Part shown: positions 1 through 58,500 of the stretch, piece after piece
Layout: each line of letters opens with the position of its first letter
How positions within the stretch are numbered: position 1 is the stretch's first letter
Source: Branchinecta lynchi
Taxonomy: Eukaryota > Arthropoda > Branchiopoda > Anostraca > Branchinectidae
Assembly (NCBI GenBank): GCA_023053575.1
Contig: JAKZAP010000001.1
Location: forward strand, 23,578,533-23,642,532
Direction of reading: 5' to 3'
Length of the DNA stretch: 64,000 nt
Made by a program: the position numbers and the translations under genes
The notes under the pieces: generated by a model
What the model saw: the letters and a program-made list of their open reading frames with translations, nothing else
What the model was told of the DNA's origin: nothing
Database searches by the model: none

Positions 1-92
1 GCTTACAATTGGCTCATTCTGAGTCACATTAAATGATAGTGTTCTGTACTCTTAAATCATACAACTACACAGGCTAGAAATTTTTCATCGAG

Positions 93-518
93 ATGACATC
101 TTCCCACTCTGGTTGCAGACTAGCGTGGAAGTTTGCATGGTCCTCTGGTAGGTGCGACGGATCGTGTTTCTTGCTCGTCCCCGTCGACGTCTTCCTTTTG
201 GTTGCCAATTTAGGATGTGTTACCATGCCCTGCGAAGGTTATACTAAACTTGTCAACCTTTATTCTAGGTTACATTTGTTCGGTCGTGATAGTACCATCC
301 GTCCCGGTTGGCTCACGGTTGGCCCAGCGCTAACCAACACCAACTTTAATGCTGATACATACTCAGCCTGCTTTGCCAGCGGTCAGGTGACGACTGGCTG
401 CACGGACAGAATTGAGTCCTTACGGCCCAAATCTCCTCCCCCTAAGTCCAAATCGGGCTCCGCCCCGAGAGGTAGGGGTGGTGCGGCCTTCTCTCGGGGA
501 AGGGGTAGAGGACGGTAG
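93..518 (+). other. Open frame with RGG-rich end, doubtful gene
   Basis: A 141-codon ORF ends in a Pro/Ser/Lys stretch then GRGGAAFSRGRGRGR, like RGG tails of RNA-binding or gag-like proteins. The N-terminal part matches nothing I know and no splice or promoter support is visible. It could be the last exon of a gene or a retroelement remnant entering from the left, or chance. Confidence 0.2.
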
Positions 519-682
519 TGCATGTGCTATTTTAAGAAGGGTAAAAAAGCTGGTATAATTACTAGGTTTCTGCCTGGGTTTCCGTCTGGATTCCGTGCTA
601 TCAGATGATCGGAAGCTGTTCGGCTATAAACTTTCTGGCGTTTTGGACTCTCCCTTTGACACGATACCAGCTGTACGACTTA

Positions 683-987
683 GAGCGTGTTCCATCCTAC
701 TTTCTGTAGTTACTACGCATGACGTCACAAATTCTTGCTTTTTTCCGTCAAGGCTGGAACGATTGTTCTATTTTCCAGCATGATATCATGCCACGGCCGA
801 ATCCGACTAATCACGTTGCAGAGATGCGTAGTTACTACGCTTACCACGCTCCGGAGCATGGTAAGCAAATAGTAACTATTAGTTACTATTTCGAGAAGGT
901 TGGAACGGTCAACGTAGTAACTTTTCGTGAGGATGGAACGGAAATAGTAACTAATAGTAACTATTGTTAGAAGGGTGGAACACGCTC
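683..987 (+). mobile_element. MITE family B, copy 1
   Basis: The terminal inverted repeats are GAGCGTGTTCCATCCT and AGGGTGGAACACGCTC. The flanks are TTA and GTA. The interior has the palindromic motif TAGTTACTA repeated many times and a TGACGTCA box. A 3-bp TNA duplication is typical of PIF/Harbinger elements, so that group is the best guess. Confidence 0.7.
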
Positions 988-1098
988 GTAGAGTAAGTCA
1001 TGGACTGGAGTAAATCATCGTAGAAGTATTTGTTTAGAGCGGGTTTTGGGACTGTCCAGCCGAGCCGGCAATACTAGCGTATCGTAGCTCGTTATTCT

Positions 1099-1477
1099 TT
1101 TACATTTGTCAACCACCTAATTTGTTTCTTCGTTGAACTATTGGCCTGTTCATGTTGACGGTCCATCAGATACTGACAGCATATCCAGATTCAGAAGGTT
1201 GTTTTACCTTTATATCGGCACCCTAATCGGATTCGTCGGGCAAAACGGCTCATTTGTCCGTTTCCGGATTATAGACCGATATCCTTTTACATCTGTGTCA
1301 AAAACGTAATCTGTTTCTTCGGTGAGCTGCTTGGCCTGTTCTCAAATTTCTGGCTATAACTGTGTTTCTGCCGGATTGTCCATCAGATACTGACAGCATA
1401 TCCGGATCCAGAATGTTGTTTTACCTTTATATCGTTAATCAGATTCGTCGGGCAAAACGGCTCATTTGTCTGTTTTT
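1099..1477 (+). repeat. Tandem duplication of about 185 bp
   Basis: Segments 1099-1267 and 1287-1477 share TCCATCAGATACTGACAGCA and TTGTTTTACCTTTATATCG. No coding function is seen. Confidence 0.65.
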
Positions 1478-1718
1478 CAACACTGCATTACTTTCCTGAT
1501 TCAGAGTGTCATTTTATTTCTGTAGTAATCTTCCAAACAATCTGATCGTATAGTTTCAGTCCGGTCCTAAATTTAGGAACCCCGCTCGCCCACAAAACCC
1601 GTGTTCGAACTCGATCTCAATCTTGACCAGAAGAGTCCATGTCCCTTCTTTAAACTTGTCTGTGTTATGGTCAGACGGACAGATTAGCGATTTGATAGGC
1701 ATCCCTCATTTTCAGTTG

Positions 1719-2178
1719 GGATCCCAGAGACAAAACCACAAGAAATCAGAAGAAAAACAGACGAAAATGTTTCTTTTAAAAGGCCAAGGAAAATACTGAA
1801 AAATAAAGTGAGTATTTCGGGAGAGAAATCGCCTCCCTTCTTCAGCGCCGACGGAAGATTTGTAGAAAAATGCCAAAAAGTGGATGAAAACCACCAAATC
1901 AAACAACATCCAACAAAATCAACATCAACTGAATTTTATCCCTAGTAACACGAGCCACTCACAAATACCTACGAATAACAATTACAAAAACTGTTCTTGC
2001 TCGGTACGAGCGAGTCAGATCGTTCTTTCAGTTTTGGTTTTCATCCAAGTTTTCATTCAAATTTTCCGTCGGCGTTAAAGAAGGGAGGAGGTTGTGTCCT
2101 CCCGAAAATTTGCCTTGTTTTAAGTATTTTCTTTGGCTTTTCGTTTGTTTTTCTTCTGATTTCTTGTGATATTTCCGG
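1719..2178. repeat. Foldback with about 115-bp diverged arms
   Basis: The left arm (about 1735-1862) and right arm (about 2056-2178) are inverted copies. They share GAAATCAGAAGAAAAACAGA, CTCCCTTCTT and GCCGACGGAA, read in opposite directions. Both outer flanks contain AGAGACAAAAC. It is non-coding. Confidence 0.6.
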
Positions 2179-2393
2179 CCAATTTGGTTTACGAAATTAT
2201 CTTAGAGACAAAACTATTTGATTGGTAATAAAAATCTGCTCTTCCGTAATAAAAGGATAAATATAAAGACACTCGGAGACAATGGGTTTTTACAGGGAGG
2301 GGTAGAGAAGTTCCATCAAGGTATGGGCCTGTTGATGATTGGTTTTCAGCGTCGTCTTTGAGCCCCTAATTCTCCCTTAAAACAAGCCATATA

Positions 2394-2887
2394 AAGCGGG
2401 TTCCACTACCGTAGTTACTACGCATGAGGTCGCGAATACTCTATATGACTAAGCCCAAAACACGCCAGCGATCTCAGGAAGAAGGAGTAAGCGTGTCCGT
2501 ACGACTCAAACTCAACGACTCGAATCCTGTGTCAATCAATCATCGCGATCTTTGGCAGCAGCTATGACACACACTTATGTCTTTCTTCTGCTAGAAACCG
2601 GGAGAGGCCGGAGATTCTGGATCGGCAAGGAGAGATAGCCATCACGAGTATTATATTCTGGCTTTCTTCAAGGCTGGAACGATTTTTCTATTTTCCAGCA
2701 GAATATCATACCACGATAGAATCCGACCAATCACGTTACAGAGGTCCGTAGTTACCATCCTTACGACTCTCCCGAGCTTACTAGTTACTATTTCGAGAAG
2801 GTTAGACTGTCAGTGTAGTAACTTTTACGAGGTTGGAACGAAAACAGGAACTAATAGTTACTATTGTTAGATGGGTGGAACACGCTC
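2394..2887 (+). mobile_element. MITE family B, copy 2 (with insertion)
   Basis: It aligns with the copy at 683 at both ends and is flanked by ATA on both sides. About 200 bp of unrelated sequence (roughly 2452-2660) interrupts it. The right part is well conserved and includes GGCTGGAACGATTTTTC and the TAGTTACTA units. Confidence 0.65.
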
Positions 2888-3539
2888 ATAGACTAACTAT
2901 AGTTTCATTTAAATTTGGGGGTAGGGTTCACGTTGGCATTGACAGCAACTTGGAAACAGTATGGTCTTAATCAATATAAAAAAAAAAAAAGTTCCGCTTT
3001 TCCGAATTGTTCAGGATCCAAACGGGGAAATGGGGCAAGACCCTAGTTCTTGTATGCGCATCTTTACCTGTGTTGAATATTAATTATGTTGATATCTTGT
3101 CCTACTGAGTAAGTTGCCGCAGACTAGGAACCGTACCATAGACACATGCAATTTTTCTTTTTTGATGGGCGATAAATTAAGCATTAAAAGATCGAGTGAT
3201 TGATTAGGACCAAGTAAAAAACAATATGTAGTGCTTGTCGGTTTGAAGGTAATCTCCTTGACCTAGTGCGAATGAAGAGGAGGAAGTAAAAACAGACTTG
3301 GTAGCTACCACAGTGTGTAGTCAGTTCAGTAGCAGATTCTTCAGGAATTCATTGTATGACACTTGTTATAATTTTTAGCTCCCTGTTCTTTTTTATACAG
3401 TTGTATGTCTTTTTATGGAATGTAATGTCGAAAAATGTGAATAAAAGATCACATTCTTCCCAGTTCCAGTTACTTCGCCGCTTTAAGCCTCGCTCCCACT
3501 GCCCAGGTTTCTTAAAGCAGGAAGGGCTTAATAATTTGT

Positions 3540-3960
3540 TCTTCGTTATGGTTAACAAGTCTTTAAATAGGACTGAGATCCGACAGTCTCGATAGTCATA
3601 CTTCACTTTCTTTTACTTAAATAGGCCTGAAAACCTGTTAAAAAATGCGTTACTTCGTTTGCCGCTATCCACGGATAACCGATTTCTTCGAACGAACTTG
3701 TTCTTTCAGATGTGTGGTACCTGTATCTGCTTGTCTCTTCATGCTTGAAATATACAGCAACGACAGAGGTAAGCCAAATAACCGCCGGAAAATAACGCAT
3801 ATACCAAAAAGACATATCTTACCATCAGTTTCCTTTCAGAGGAGTTGCTTCCTCCAGTTTTCCGAGCTTAGCTTCCGCAACACATGGAAGTGCAGGCTTT
3901 TTGCTGAAATTCAGATTCTCTGAATTGCCCTAGATGACATATTACAGGGTCCGGACCAGA
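3540..3960 (+). repeat. Family G repeat, partial copy
   Basis: CTTAAATAGGCCTGAAAACC, GCGTTACTTCGTTTGC and ATGCTTGAAATATACAG match the other two copies. The ends are not preserved. No gene is seen here despite short ORFs on both strands. Confidence 0.5.
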
Positions 3961-3964
3961 TCTG

Positions 3965-5266
3965 ACCACGGTGGAGGGTACCGAAGTTTCGCCAAAAATG
4001 CTCAGACGAAACTTGATAGCCGGTAAGAGAAGATGCTTTAGATGATCAGTTTGTGTGTCTGAAACAGATTCGGCCACGGTAGGGGGAGTTTGGGGGGGAA
4101 GAGTCCCGGAAATGTTGTGCCCTATCATTTGCCCTAGATGGTCCTAGGCGTTACCGGAAATGCTCAGAACCGAGTGAAACTAGACATCCTATTTCTAGGT
4201 CCAATCCTAGGAGGTTGAATGGGGTATTTTGTGAGGTTCTCATCTACTTTCTTGTAACACCTACTCGTAAACAAGTGCTATATGAGCTCGTAGCTCTTGT
4301 TTTTCTAATTTTCGTAAAGCTTCTATCGGAAAACGTAACCACTGCTCTCAAGTACTCACTTCAACCATAAGATACTCGTAACATGCATATTGGGCGAATG
4401 ACAAGAGGACATTACCTTAAAATTACCTTAAATTGCAATAAAGATGTTGAATCCCGATGAGTAGACGGGTAGCTACACTTAACACTAGCATCATCATTTA
4501 TGACGAACAGTCCTACACTCTCACTGCATATTAAGTCAGAATAAAGCCAGACAAGCGAAAAGCTTAACTCCAAATTTAATAATAAATAAGTCTCGAAATA
4601 AGTATACAAGTGGACTTGGACGGGGTACGAGAAAAAGAGAATGAAGGGACACTTAGAAAATTTTGAATAACAGTGAAACTAGCTATTATCATTGTCGTCA
4701 TAGCCGGAGGGGTTAGCTTCGACAGAAAGGAAGGCGTCTGGTAATCTGGAAAGTGAAGTATGGTTGTTTGTGACGTGACTTCGTTGGGCCCTAAAGTGAT
4801 AGTGGTTGAGTCAAATCGTACTAGTGATAATCCTGTATGGACCCTTAACCGACTGTGCATGTGTTCGAACTTTGCAGGTTCCGCTGACGCAGGTCCCGCT
4901 AACACACATGATGCTGCATGAGCAAACTCCTAGACAGTTCTTCGGGAAGCAATGGATCCCAGCCCCAGTAGATGGCGTTCATCGCTCAGTGTAGTTGGTA
5001 GAACCAGCTGAGGTGCCAATCGGACATGTTGCCACTAAAAACGAAAATGCCGCATCTAATTAAGTAACCTCGGACAAAAAATATGTCACTTTTGGAGCTT
5101 TCCAAGTCTGTGTGCAGACAATAATACTACGATAGTTCTCATCCTCTCCGTTGCCATTAGTGGGCGATTTCAGTCGCACCCTCCGGTCATTTTCTAACAA
5201 ACTAGATTCTGGTAGTCCGTACATCCGCAACCGAGTCAAATGTTCCACTTGGTTACACTGCGTATA
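3965..5266. other. No recognisable feature
   Basis: Short ORFs on both strands have no domain, no consistent codon bias and no splice context. I see only unique-looking non-coding sequence upstream of the family C element. Confidence 0.5.
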
Positions 5267-7014
5267 GAGGGGTGGTTCGAAGGGCTTGGGCATGGGGGAG
5301 GGGGACTTCGAAATATAGGACTGGCTAAAAACACAGCACCAGCAGGCTCAAGAAATATTAAAGTTAGTTCTAAAATGTTACGGAAAATGCTATTGTAATA
5401 AATAATAAACAAATAAGTAACAGGAATTAGACGATGCCGTTCATATCAAATTTCGCTGGAACAAGCCTCGGTACCAACTTCTGTGGTAGTCCCGAGTCCG
5501 AGCAAAATTCAACTACTCCTTTACAACTCCTACCTTTTAATGTAGCTTAGACTCCAAATCTCAAGCGTAAAACCTTACATACATAATGCACACTTCAACT
5601 AAATAGAAATAGGGTAGGACTACGGAAGAGCCATATTTGACGGTACAAAATCCGTGTTGAACCGTCAAATATGGTTCGCAGTCATCTTAGGCTGAAGGAC
5701 TATCTACGAAAGACCCGCAGGCAAAATTTGTTAAATCGGCCTTTACTCGACAATATTCGACTACTTCCACACAAACTCTTGCTTTTAACGTGGCTCAGAT
5801 GCGAAGCAGCAGTTTTACCATAATATGTACCTAACACAAATTTAAACTCAGCGCCGCAGGCAATTTTTTTGTAATCCGACCCTTTGGCATTTCTAGCTTT
5901 TAAGGTGGCTGAAATCACAGGCCTAACACCTCACCTAAATTAAAGGCCATTCAACCAGATAGCGAGTAGGCGACTATGAAAGACGGCGCAGGTAAAGTTT
6001 TACGAAAACTTTGAAAGGCTACCTACTATATGGCATATGTCAGTGCCCTGATAACTCCAAAACGGAATGGGATACTTTCCCGGAAGTTGGTACGTGGTAG
6101 TACTTCCACTTTGAATTGAGACTACACAAAAATAGTGCAATTATCATGCAGTTGTGCCTGTTTCTTTTTAAGATAAGGAGACTTTTGCACACAGCAGGTA
6201 GGATAACGTTCAAACATCGCGCCGCAGGCGAAATTTTCGAAAATCAGCCTGTTTCCAGCGCCACAGAGTGAAAATCACGACTGGTGGCATTTATGTCACT
6301 CTAGTAAGTTCGAAACACTGTCATTCTAACAAGCTCGACACACAATTTAAGACAATCCGTAACGTAATGACAGCCTCATATGGCAAGCTCAAAACTTACG
6401 ACTGTCTCTAATAGACGACTAACAAAAACACGTAAAACACGACAACAAACGGGTAATTTTCAGGGAAAATTCGCGGTTTATATCATTCTATACAACTGAG
6501 TCTGACAAACTGAGAACACGAAACTGTGAATCTGACAAACTTAAAACATACTACTAAAATCTCTATGGAACAATACGACCAGAATCAGGTCATTTGAAGG
6601 CAAAGTTCACGATTAGCTAACTGCTTTGTCTGCCTTTATCTGGCAAGGTCAAAGCTTACGACTGTCTCTAATTTACGACTAGAAAATCCCTTTGTAAAGT
6701 ACCGTACGACAAGAAACGGGTCTTTTCAGGCGAAATGCGCGGTAGATGTCATTTTGGCAACCTCAAACATACGACTTCCATTCTGGAAAACTCAGAACAC
6801 GCAACTGTGATGTTCTTCGTAGCCATGCAACTAGAAAATGTAATTTGTGGGTGAAATTCACGTTTGGTAACTGCCTGCATGCCATTCTGAAAAGCTCAAA
6901 ACATACTACTGTCATACTGACAAGCTCGAAACATATGACCGAGAGTAGATTCTCTGGAGCATGGGGGGGGGGGGGGTGAGTCACCCCCCTAGACCCCCCG
7001 TCGAACCGCCCCTG
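5267..7014 (+). mobile_element. hAT-like non-autonomous element (family C), copy 1
   Basis: The ends GAGGGGTGGTTCGAAGGG and CGTCGAACCGCCCCTG form an imperfect inverted repeat. The flanks TGCGTATA and TGCGTAAT are a degenerate 8-bp duplication. It is about 1.75 kb with no convincing ORF. The right half has many copies of an AAGCTCAAAACATACGACTG-like motif spaced 60-90 bp apart. A close relative lies at 30575-32224. Confidence 0.7.
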
Positions 7015-7414
7015 TGCGTAATGCGTAATGGATAGTAGTTAGAGCTTTTGCGAGCTTCTGACCCCTTAGGAGGTATTTCCAGAGAGTACATATGATTACG
7101 GTCATCCTTGTTTTTCATCCCACTTTTCCAGTTTCCATCTGGAGCAAGTTGTTAATGTGACGTCAGTACTCTTCGAGGCGCACATGTACTTTCTGGAATG
7201 CGATTGAAATTTCTAATCGTTCTGTTTGTTTTGCAAGGATATTTATCTTCAGCTTTCGTAAGTGTTTCCAGATTATCCGTTATAAGTTTTGATAGAATAG
7301 TTGCTTGATGCTTTTCCCACCCCACCCCACTTGGTTGGCACCACTTGACTTCTCAGGTCAATGTGACGCGATCGTGATTGGTTAAATTGAACTCTTGTTT
7401 TGCCCCACCCCAAT

Positions 7415-7697
7415 CAGAGGCGTTACTAGCGAAATGTTGGGGGCGGGGGGGGGGGGGGGGGGTAAGGTACATATCGACTGGCTGGTAATTTTTACCGACT
7501 GTTTTTCCAGAAAAAAAACTTATTTTTTCTGAAAAACGACTGTTTGGACGAAAATCGGCTGATCATCAGAAAAACCGACTGTTTTTAAGATTAAATCGAC
7601 TGTTTGTAAGAAAAAGCGACTGTTTTGACGAAAACTCGTGGTGCTTCTCGCCGAATTGATAAGTTTTTTCATCGACTGACGGACAACATTGCCCCTG
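7415..7697 (-). mobile_element. hAT-like MITE, 283 bp, perfect 8-bp TSD
   Basis: The element runs from CAGAGGCGTTACTAGC to GCCCCTG and is flanked by ACCCCAAT on both sides (7407-7414 and 7698-7705). The interior has a G-run and many short ATCGACTGTTT or CCGACTGTTT units. Its ends match the copy at 61300-61617 in reverse orientation. Confidence 0.8.
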
Positions 7698-7705
7698 ACC
7701 CCAAT

Positions 7706-8600
7706 ACTCTTGACGACTAACTCTTCGAATAACTCATGCCAATGATCTGAAGAATCGCCGTATGCCTATAGCAAAGAGCCAGGAACGTCACCACAACTGT
7801 CTCCAACAGACGTTGCTGATTGGTTTACACCGGATCTGAATCAGTTTTAAGGATTCGCTTGGGTGACGTTTCTCGTTCTTAATCCCGATGTTCGCTGGCG
7901 TGTTTCGGACTATTATTATATAGAGCCACATAGAGTATCGATGCTTCGACAGCAAAGAGCATTGCTAGCGGTTTTGAAACCAAATAGGAAATATGCAGTC
8001 CAAGAAACTTATCTCCTGATTTTGTAGTTTATCTGTTATTGTAGAAACGAATAAAGGAAAATACTGCGCACTTGTTGGTGACGTGTTCGAGGGCATTTGA
8101 TAAAAAACCAAGTTGGCAAATTGTGCACGCCTCATTGCAAACGTCATGTGGCAGCATTTATTGATATGCACTTTTCAGAAACGTGGACCTTTTGGAGTCT
8201 TTGTGGACCCAGTTTTGAAAACAGAGACCAGGAGTTAAACAGCATCTCTCACAATAATATTTCTGCTAAAATGTTCTGAGAAAGACAACTGGTTGCGTCT
8301 TCTGTCGAAAGGTTACTTGTATCAAGTGACTATGGCCACAATACGCCCTTAATAAAATTCCTTCCGGATTGTTTCTTTTGTTGCCGCTAGATGCGCTAGT
8401 AAAAAAGAAAACAACAACAGGTTACTTCTTTGTGTACGTTTAACCAGTTTAAATTGCCAATTTCAATCTCTCTTACGCCTAGCCATGTTTAAAACTGTTT
8501 ATAACGCCTCCGCCGCTATGATAATATCTTTGTTTATTAAGCCGAAAGGCCATACAAGATTAAATACATGAAATTTGTGTAGTGAAACATATATTTAAAC
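7706..8600. other. No recognisable feature
   Basis: This is AT-rich non-coding sequence between the 283-bp MITE and the hairpin at 8607. The short ORFs have no family resemblance. Confidence 0.45.
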
Positions 8601-8606
8601 TTGTGC

Positions 8607-8650
8607 TCTAGAGGTGTAACAGTTTATTAGTATACTGTTACACCTCTAGA
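8607..8650. repeat. Perfect 17-bp hairpin
   Basis: TCTAGAGGTGTAACAGT at 8607-8623 pairs perfectly with 8634-8650, with a 10-nt loop. It lies just beside the LINE tail at 8668. Confidence 0.7.
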
Positions 8651-8667
8651 ACTATTATGCTACATAG

Positions 8668-9110
8668 GTAAGATAAGATAAGATAAGATTTATTTCCGGA
8701 AAAGCACAAAGGGCCATGGAAACAAGAAAACAACACAAAAACGAAACCATAGCCACAACCACTATTTACAAAAAACTTTCCCTGTGAATCATGGCTACCT
8801 TTAGGAATCTTCCCAAATTTCTTATATCTCTAAAACTTCTACTTTTCAAAATGTGTTTAAACCTTTCCTCCCCCCAAATCATTTCCCCAAATATTTCCTT
8901 CCTCAGGTCTTTTAACTCCTGACACTCACACTTTAAATGGAATATACATTCATTAATTTTACCACACATCGGACAGAATTAAGGACCACGGAGCACTCTA
9001 ACCTTACCCAAATATTTCCTTCTTAGTCCTACCGGTAAACAATCTGCCCTCATATATACTATTCTTAACTTTCTTTCCTAAGTCTAAACGCTTTAATAAC
9101 AATATTTACG
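8668..9110 (-). mobile_element. LINE 3' fragment, same family as 59160
   Basis: On the minus strand it encodes RADCLPVGLRRKYLGK and the zinc knuckle CPMCGKINECIFHLKCEC, then KSRSFRDIRNLGRFLKVA and a stop at 8766. A stop codon sits one residue before the knuckle. The 3' tail is an AGATA-type microsatellite at 8668-8690. Confidence 0.75.
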
Positions 9111-9610
9111 TACTTCTACGATGAATTTGGGGTTCGTAGATTTCAGGATACAAGGAAGCGATACCAACCCACCCCCAACAAATGTTACCCTCAAATGCGA
9201 AAGCACTTGGCACTCTAAGAGGAAGTTGTTTAAATCCTCCTCCTGCAATTTGCAAAGAGTTTAACGGTGTGTGTGTGCTCTACCCAACTCGGCCCTGTCA
9301 AATTCATCAAGTTTGTCAGTACTGGCTTCCGACTTCATTGCTGACTGCTAGCTGACTTTTCCACGGGGCTAATACGCTGCACGGTAGGAATCGAAAGCCA
9401 AATTGCTTCTTGCCCCTTCAGATAGCTCATACCAAGATCTAGCGTGTGCAGATTGTCATTGTTTCTTTAGCGCATCTGGCGGCAATTCGTCATTGGATTT
9501 TACATCACGCTCGATTCTACGCAGTAAAAGAACGTATCCTATGCCAATGCAATTTTTTTTTAATTTCTCTTCGTTATATTGTTTTAATTTCTGGATTCAA
9601 GTGATTACGT

Positions 9611-9700
9611 ATGAATGAATGATTTATTTGCACATTAAAGCCATCCGGCCATCATGCAACAAAACGAAACAAAAAGTGAAGAATCTGTTAAGTACCGAAG
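9611..9700 (-). mobile_element. Truncated LINE 3' end beside protease exon 1
   Basis: About 85 bp match the reverse complement of the 3' UTR and TTCA tail of the LINE at 59160, including GATGGCCGGATGGCTTTAAT. It ends about 45 bp before the acceptor at 9744. Confidence 0.75.
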
Positions 9701-9743
9701 CTCGGTAGATCATAACCGACAAAAGAAATATTCTATTTTCCAG

Positions 9744-55302
<45,559 letters not shown>

Positions 55303-55350
55303 TTTTCCATCTGCTTTTTATACTGTTTCGTAATTAGAAAAATGACAGCT

Positions 55351-55356
55351 TTTATT
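55351..55356 (-). terminator. Poly(A) signal of POLD1
   Basis: TTTATT on the plus strand reads AATAAA on the minus strand, 75 bp beyond the POLD1 stop codon. With the opposing signal at 55396 it implies that the two 3' UTRs overlap by several tens of bases. Confidence 0.5.
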
Positions 55357-55395
55357 TCGATGGGTAGAAAAATTTTCCGAGGTAAAACAGACCTT

Positions 55396-55401
55396 AATAA
55401 A
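55396..55401 (+). terminator. Poly(A) signal of the protease gene
   Basis: AATAAA lies 94 bp after the protease stop codon, at a normal spacing for a short 3' UTR. It sits between the two convergent stop codons, so the transcript probably ends near or within the POLD1 last exon. Confidence 0.55.
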
Positions 55402-55430
55402 CGCGCTAGTAGCCTAATAGAACAAAAGTT

Positions 55431-55524
55431 TCACCAGTCAACTTGGAAACGCGACATGGTCTTCTCGTGCTCGGCTAGATCTTTTTGGACTTTCTTTCGC
55501 ATGTAGAAAATCGGGCAATCACGA
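55431..55524 (-). CDS. POLD1: POLD1 last exon
   Basis: After a TCTTTTAG acceptor one base completes a Ser codon, followed by [20 protein letters not shown] and a short tail ending in W and TGA (55433-55431). The Cys of RDC is the final CysB ligand. The C-terminus has the usual length for the family. Confidence 0.95.
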
Positions 55525-58500
55525 CTAAAAGAGAGAAACTTGTAAATATGTGGTCGAAAAACCGCACTGTCGGAACTTTGATAACACATGACACATCCAT
55601 GCGTGTGTTAAAGTTCAATGGGCACATCAAGCTACCCCAATCCCACTCTGTAACAACCTAGGAACAATGCTTACCCCCTAGATCAGCAGCTTTTTCAACA
55701 GTTTTCAAAGCGTAATTTTTTTGGGCCAGTACATGCTCAATTTACTAGCTTGGACAAAGATAAAAGTGATGTTTCTTGTAATACTTAGGAGACCTTTATT
55801 TCATGTATAAATCAGCTTGTATAATTCAGATTTGAATAGGTTATTTGTTTTTGAATGATTTTTGTAGCTATGTTATTTTTTATAAGCTTATTGCATATTC
55901 TGGTACATTTTATAAAGCAAGTTAATCAAGCTTCACAACACTATTCCACAAAGAAAAACTTTTAATAGGCACTTTATGCCATAGAACTTCTGATGAAACA
56001 TCAGAACAATCAGGTAAACTGCATCTGAGGCTTGACTTTGGTGACATCTCAAATATATCCTTTTCTATCAAGCATTGCTGGGAGTTTTTGAATTTCCTGC
56101 CACGACATCCCAGCTCCTAAGATCTGGATCGCCGAAATGCCAGAGAGGTAGAGACAATGGATAACAAGAAAACGGCCGATTTTCGTAGCGCCTTCTAATG
56201 GAAGTTGGAAATGTTTATTTGTGAAGCATTTAATACTAAGTAAAGCATTAGAAGTGTCCATTGTGCTTTAAGCTTTGCGGAAGCTTCTGTCGTCTTTTCG
56301 TTTAAAACCGTAAAATATCTTCAGTGTGACGTCTGTGAAAACGGTCAAAACATACGTTATTCTGGTAAATTTTGTTATGACGTTTAATACAAGGTGGCAT
56401 CTATGTGTTCGACAGTATTGAGTCCCTAGGATTAGGAACAGGGATCAAGGCGACTCAAACAGGCAATACAAACTAGTTGCTAGCAAGGGATTTAAGGTAA
56501 CTAATGCAGGGGCGCCATTTGGAGCAGGGAGGAATTGCCCCGATAGATTTCAAAATTTTCTCCTTCTTGATATGTTTTGGCCACCAAATAAGTTTGAAAA
56601 GGCAAAATGCAAAGCAATGACTTTTTACTTTAAGGTATGTTCGAATACTTCTTCAGTTTACCCTAAAAAGAATAACCGAATATTTAGTGTGTGTAATAAC
56701 CCTAGGATTGGTCGCCGACTCCCCGCCCCTAAGGTCAGCATAAGGCTTACTGAAATGGCGCCATTGAACTCGAGGTAATTATGAAGCAGACTTCTTCCGG
56801 CGCATCCATACCATTTCCGACAGAACCCAGGAAGGACCACGAGACAGACCCGGCACGAATTAGATCGGACAAAGCGCAGACTAAAGGGTGTGCCTTTTGA
56901 AGGGTCCATGTTGTTTGAAGTCTACAATATGAATGTTCTGATCAGAGAATCCCCCCCCCCTTTCCCCAGTACGCATATTAGGTGAGCTTGACGACACGAC
57001 AAATATTCATATGCATCCGTTGATAAACTTCTGAAAATGAGAGATTAACTGATGGACAAGCTATGCTGGCGAGAGGAGGTGCCCCAGAACACCATGATTC
57101 AAACTTGAGAGCTTTTTAAATTAGTGTGTATGTGTATTGTTTCAGACGAAAGCAAAATCTGACCAGAAAATAAATTTGCACCAAATAAACGCAGTGGAGC
57201 CACCTTGTACACGCCCCAGACTCGATTTTGACTGCGATATTCTTTTCGTACTGAGAAAGAGGCAGCGGCCAACAATTTAACGCTTGAGGGGCTGCGAAGA
57301 CGGCTCACGATCTGTCAAACCGGACGCCTGCTGTTACTACCCCCCGCGCCGCAGGAACCGGGGGGGGGGGGGGGCTAAGCTCTACATGGTTCCTTACCTC
57401 GTGCAAAGGATGTCCTCGTGAAGGCTTCCCTGACAACGCTGGCATTGAGTCCACAGTTTTGAGAACTTCTCCTCCAAGGCGTTCATCTGACTCATTTCTT
57501 TCTGGTAGATTTCCGACTCCTTTGCCTCGCAATATTCGCACACAGCTTTCGTTTCATCTTTCAGCAAAGCCTTACAGCCGATGCAAGAGGCTTTATGTTT
57601 GACGAAGCCTGAGAGAGCGCCGATCTTTGAGGTAGCGACGGACTTCGTTCTGGTGTGATCACCCCCTGAAAGTTGGACGTCTTGTTAAAGTAAAGCTGAA
57701 AGCCCTTTCTTCACTTTATTTATCAATAGCCAGACAAGCCAGCGCCAATTATCAGCCCACCCAATCTGGATCCAAACCAGTCACTCCCGATCCAAATAGC
57801 CGTATCGATCCATCCGCTTACTATTTATAGAAGAATCTTAAAGGACACGTCGTACTTTTGATAGTGACTTATTCTACTTCAGTAGGATTTCCATCCATTC
57901 TTATAGATTCAATACTTCATAAGTGTATCCTATCGCCTCTATTACCATTACACTGATTGTCACGCTTATCTCAGGCTCCAATATCGTCTCCGAGATGCTT
58001 ATTGCATGGTCCGCATACCGGTTATTCAGATTTTGCCAAGATTGTCATCCAAGGCAAAGGACATGGAAAGAGGCTAAAACAGCACAATCCTTGTGTAATT
58101 TCTTGTAAGCATAGCTAATTTTTCAAGTAGTAAACTATATCCGAACATCTTAGCTGAAACACTATGTAACAATAATACTACAATGCAAAAATACGCCTTT
58201 AGCCTCTAGAGAAATATAGTGCAAGTGTCTTTCAAACACTTGGCCTTACTCCAGTTTAGCGCTCAAAGCGGATAGTTTCTTTTAAGTCCACCCCTCTTGT
58301 CTAATAATCAACACTTTTGTAGGTATAGCAAAAAGTCGGATCCATAACGTAGTGGGTGCTTTCCCTTTCTACTACTGAGGAATATGCAAAACCTCCATTA
58401 CCTGGGAAGCAGATTGCAGATTTTCTACTCACAACCTTTGGGTCTATATTACTATGTCTGTCAATACGCGCCGATGGTGAGGCGTAGGGGATTAATAGAA

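Noticed and set aside
3349..3606. Overlapping 80-90 aa ORFs on both strands
   Set aside because: They are complementary shadows in family G repeat flanks, with no domain and no splice support.
56507..56766. CAGGGGCGCCATTTGG as a hAT-like left end
   Set aside because: The only possible partner (AAATGGCGCC at about 56754) is poor and no 8-bp duplication flanks it.
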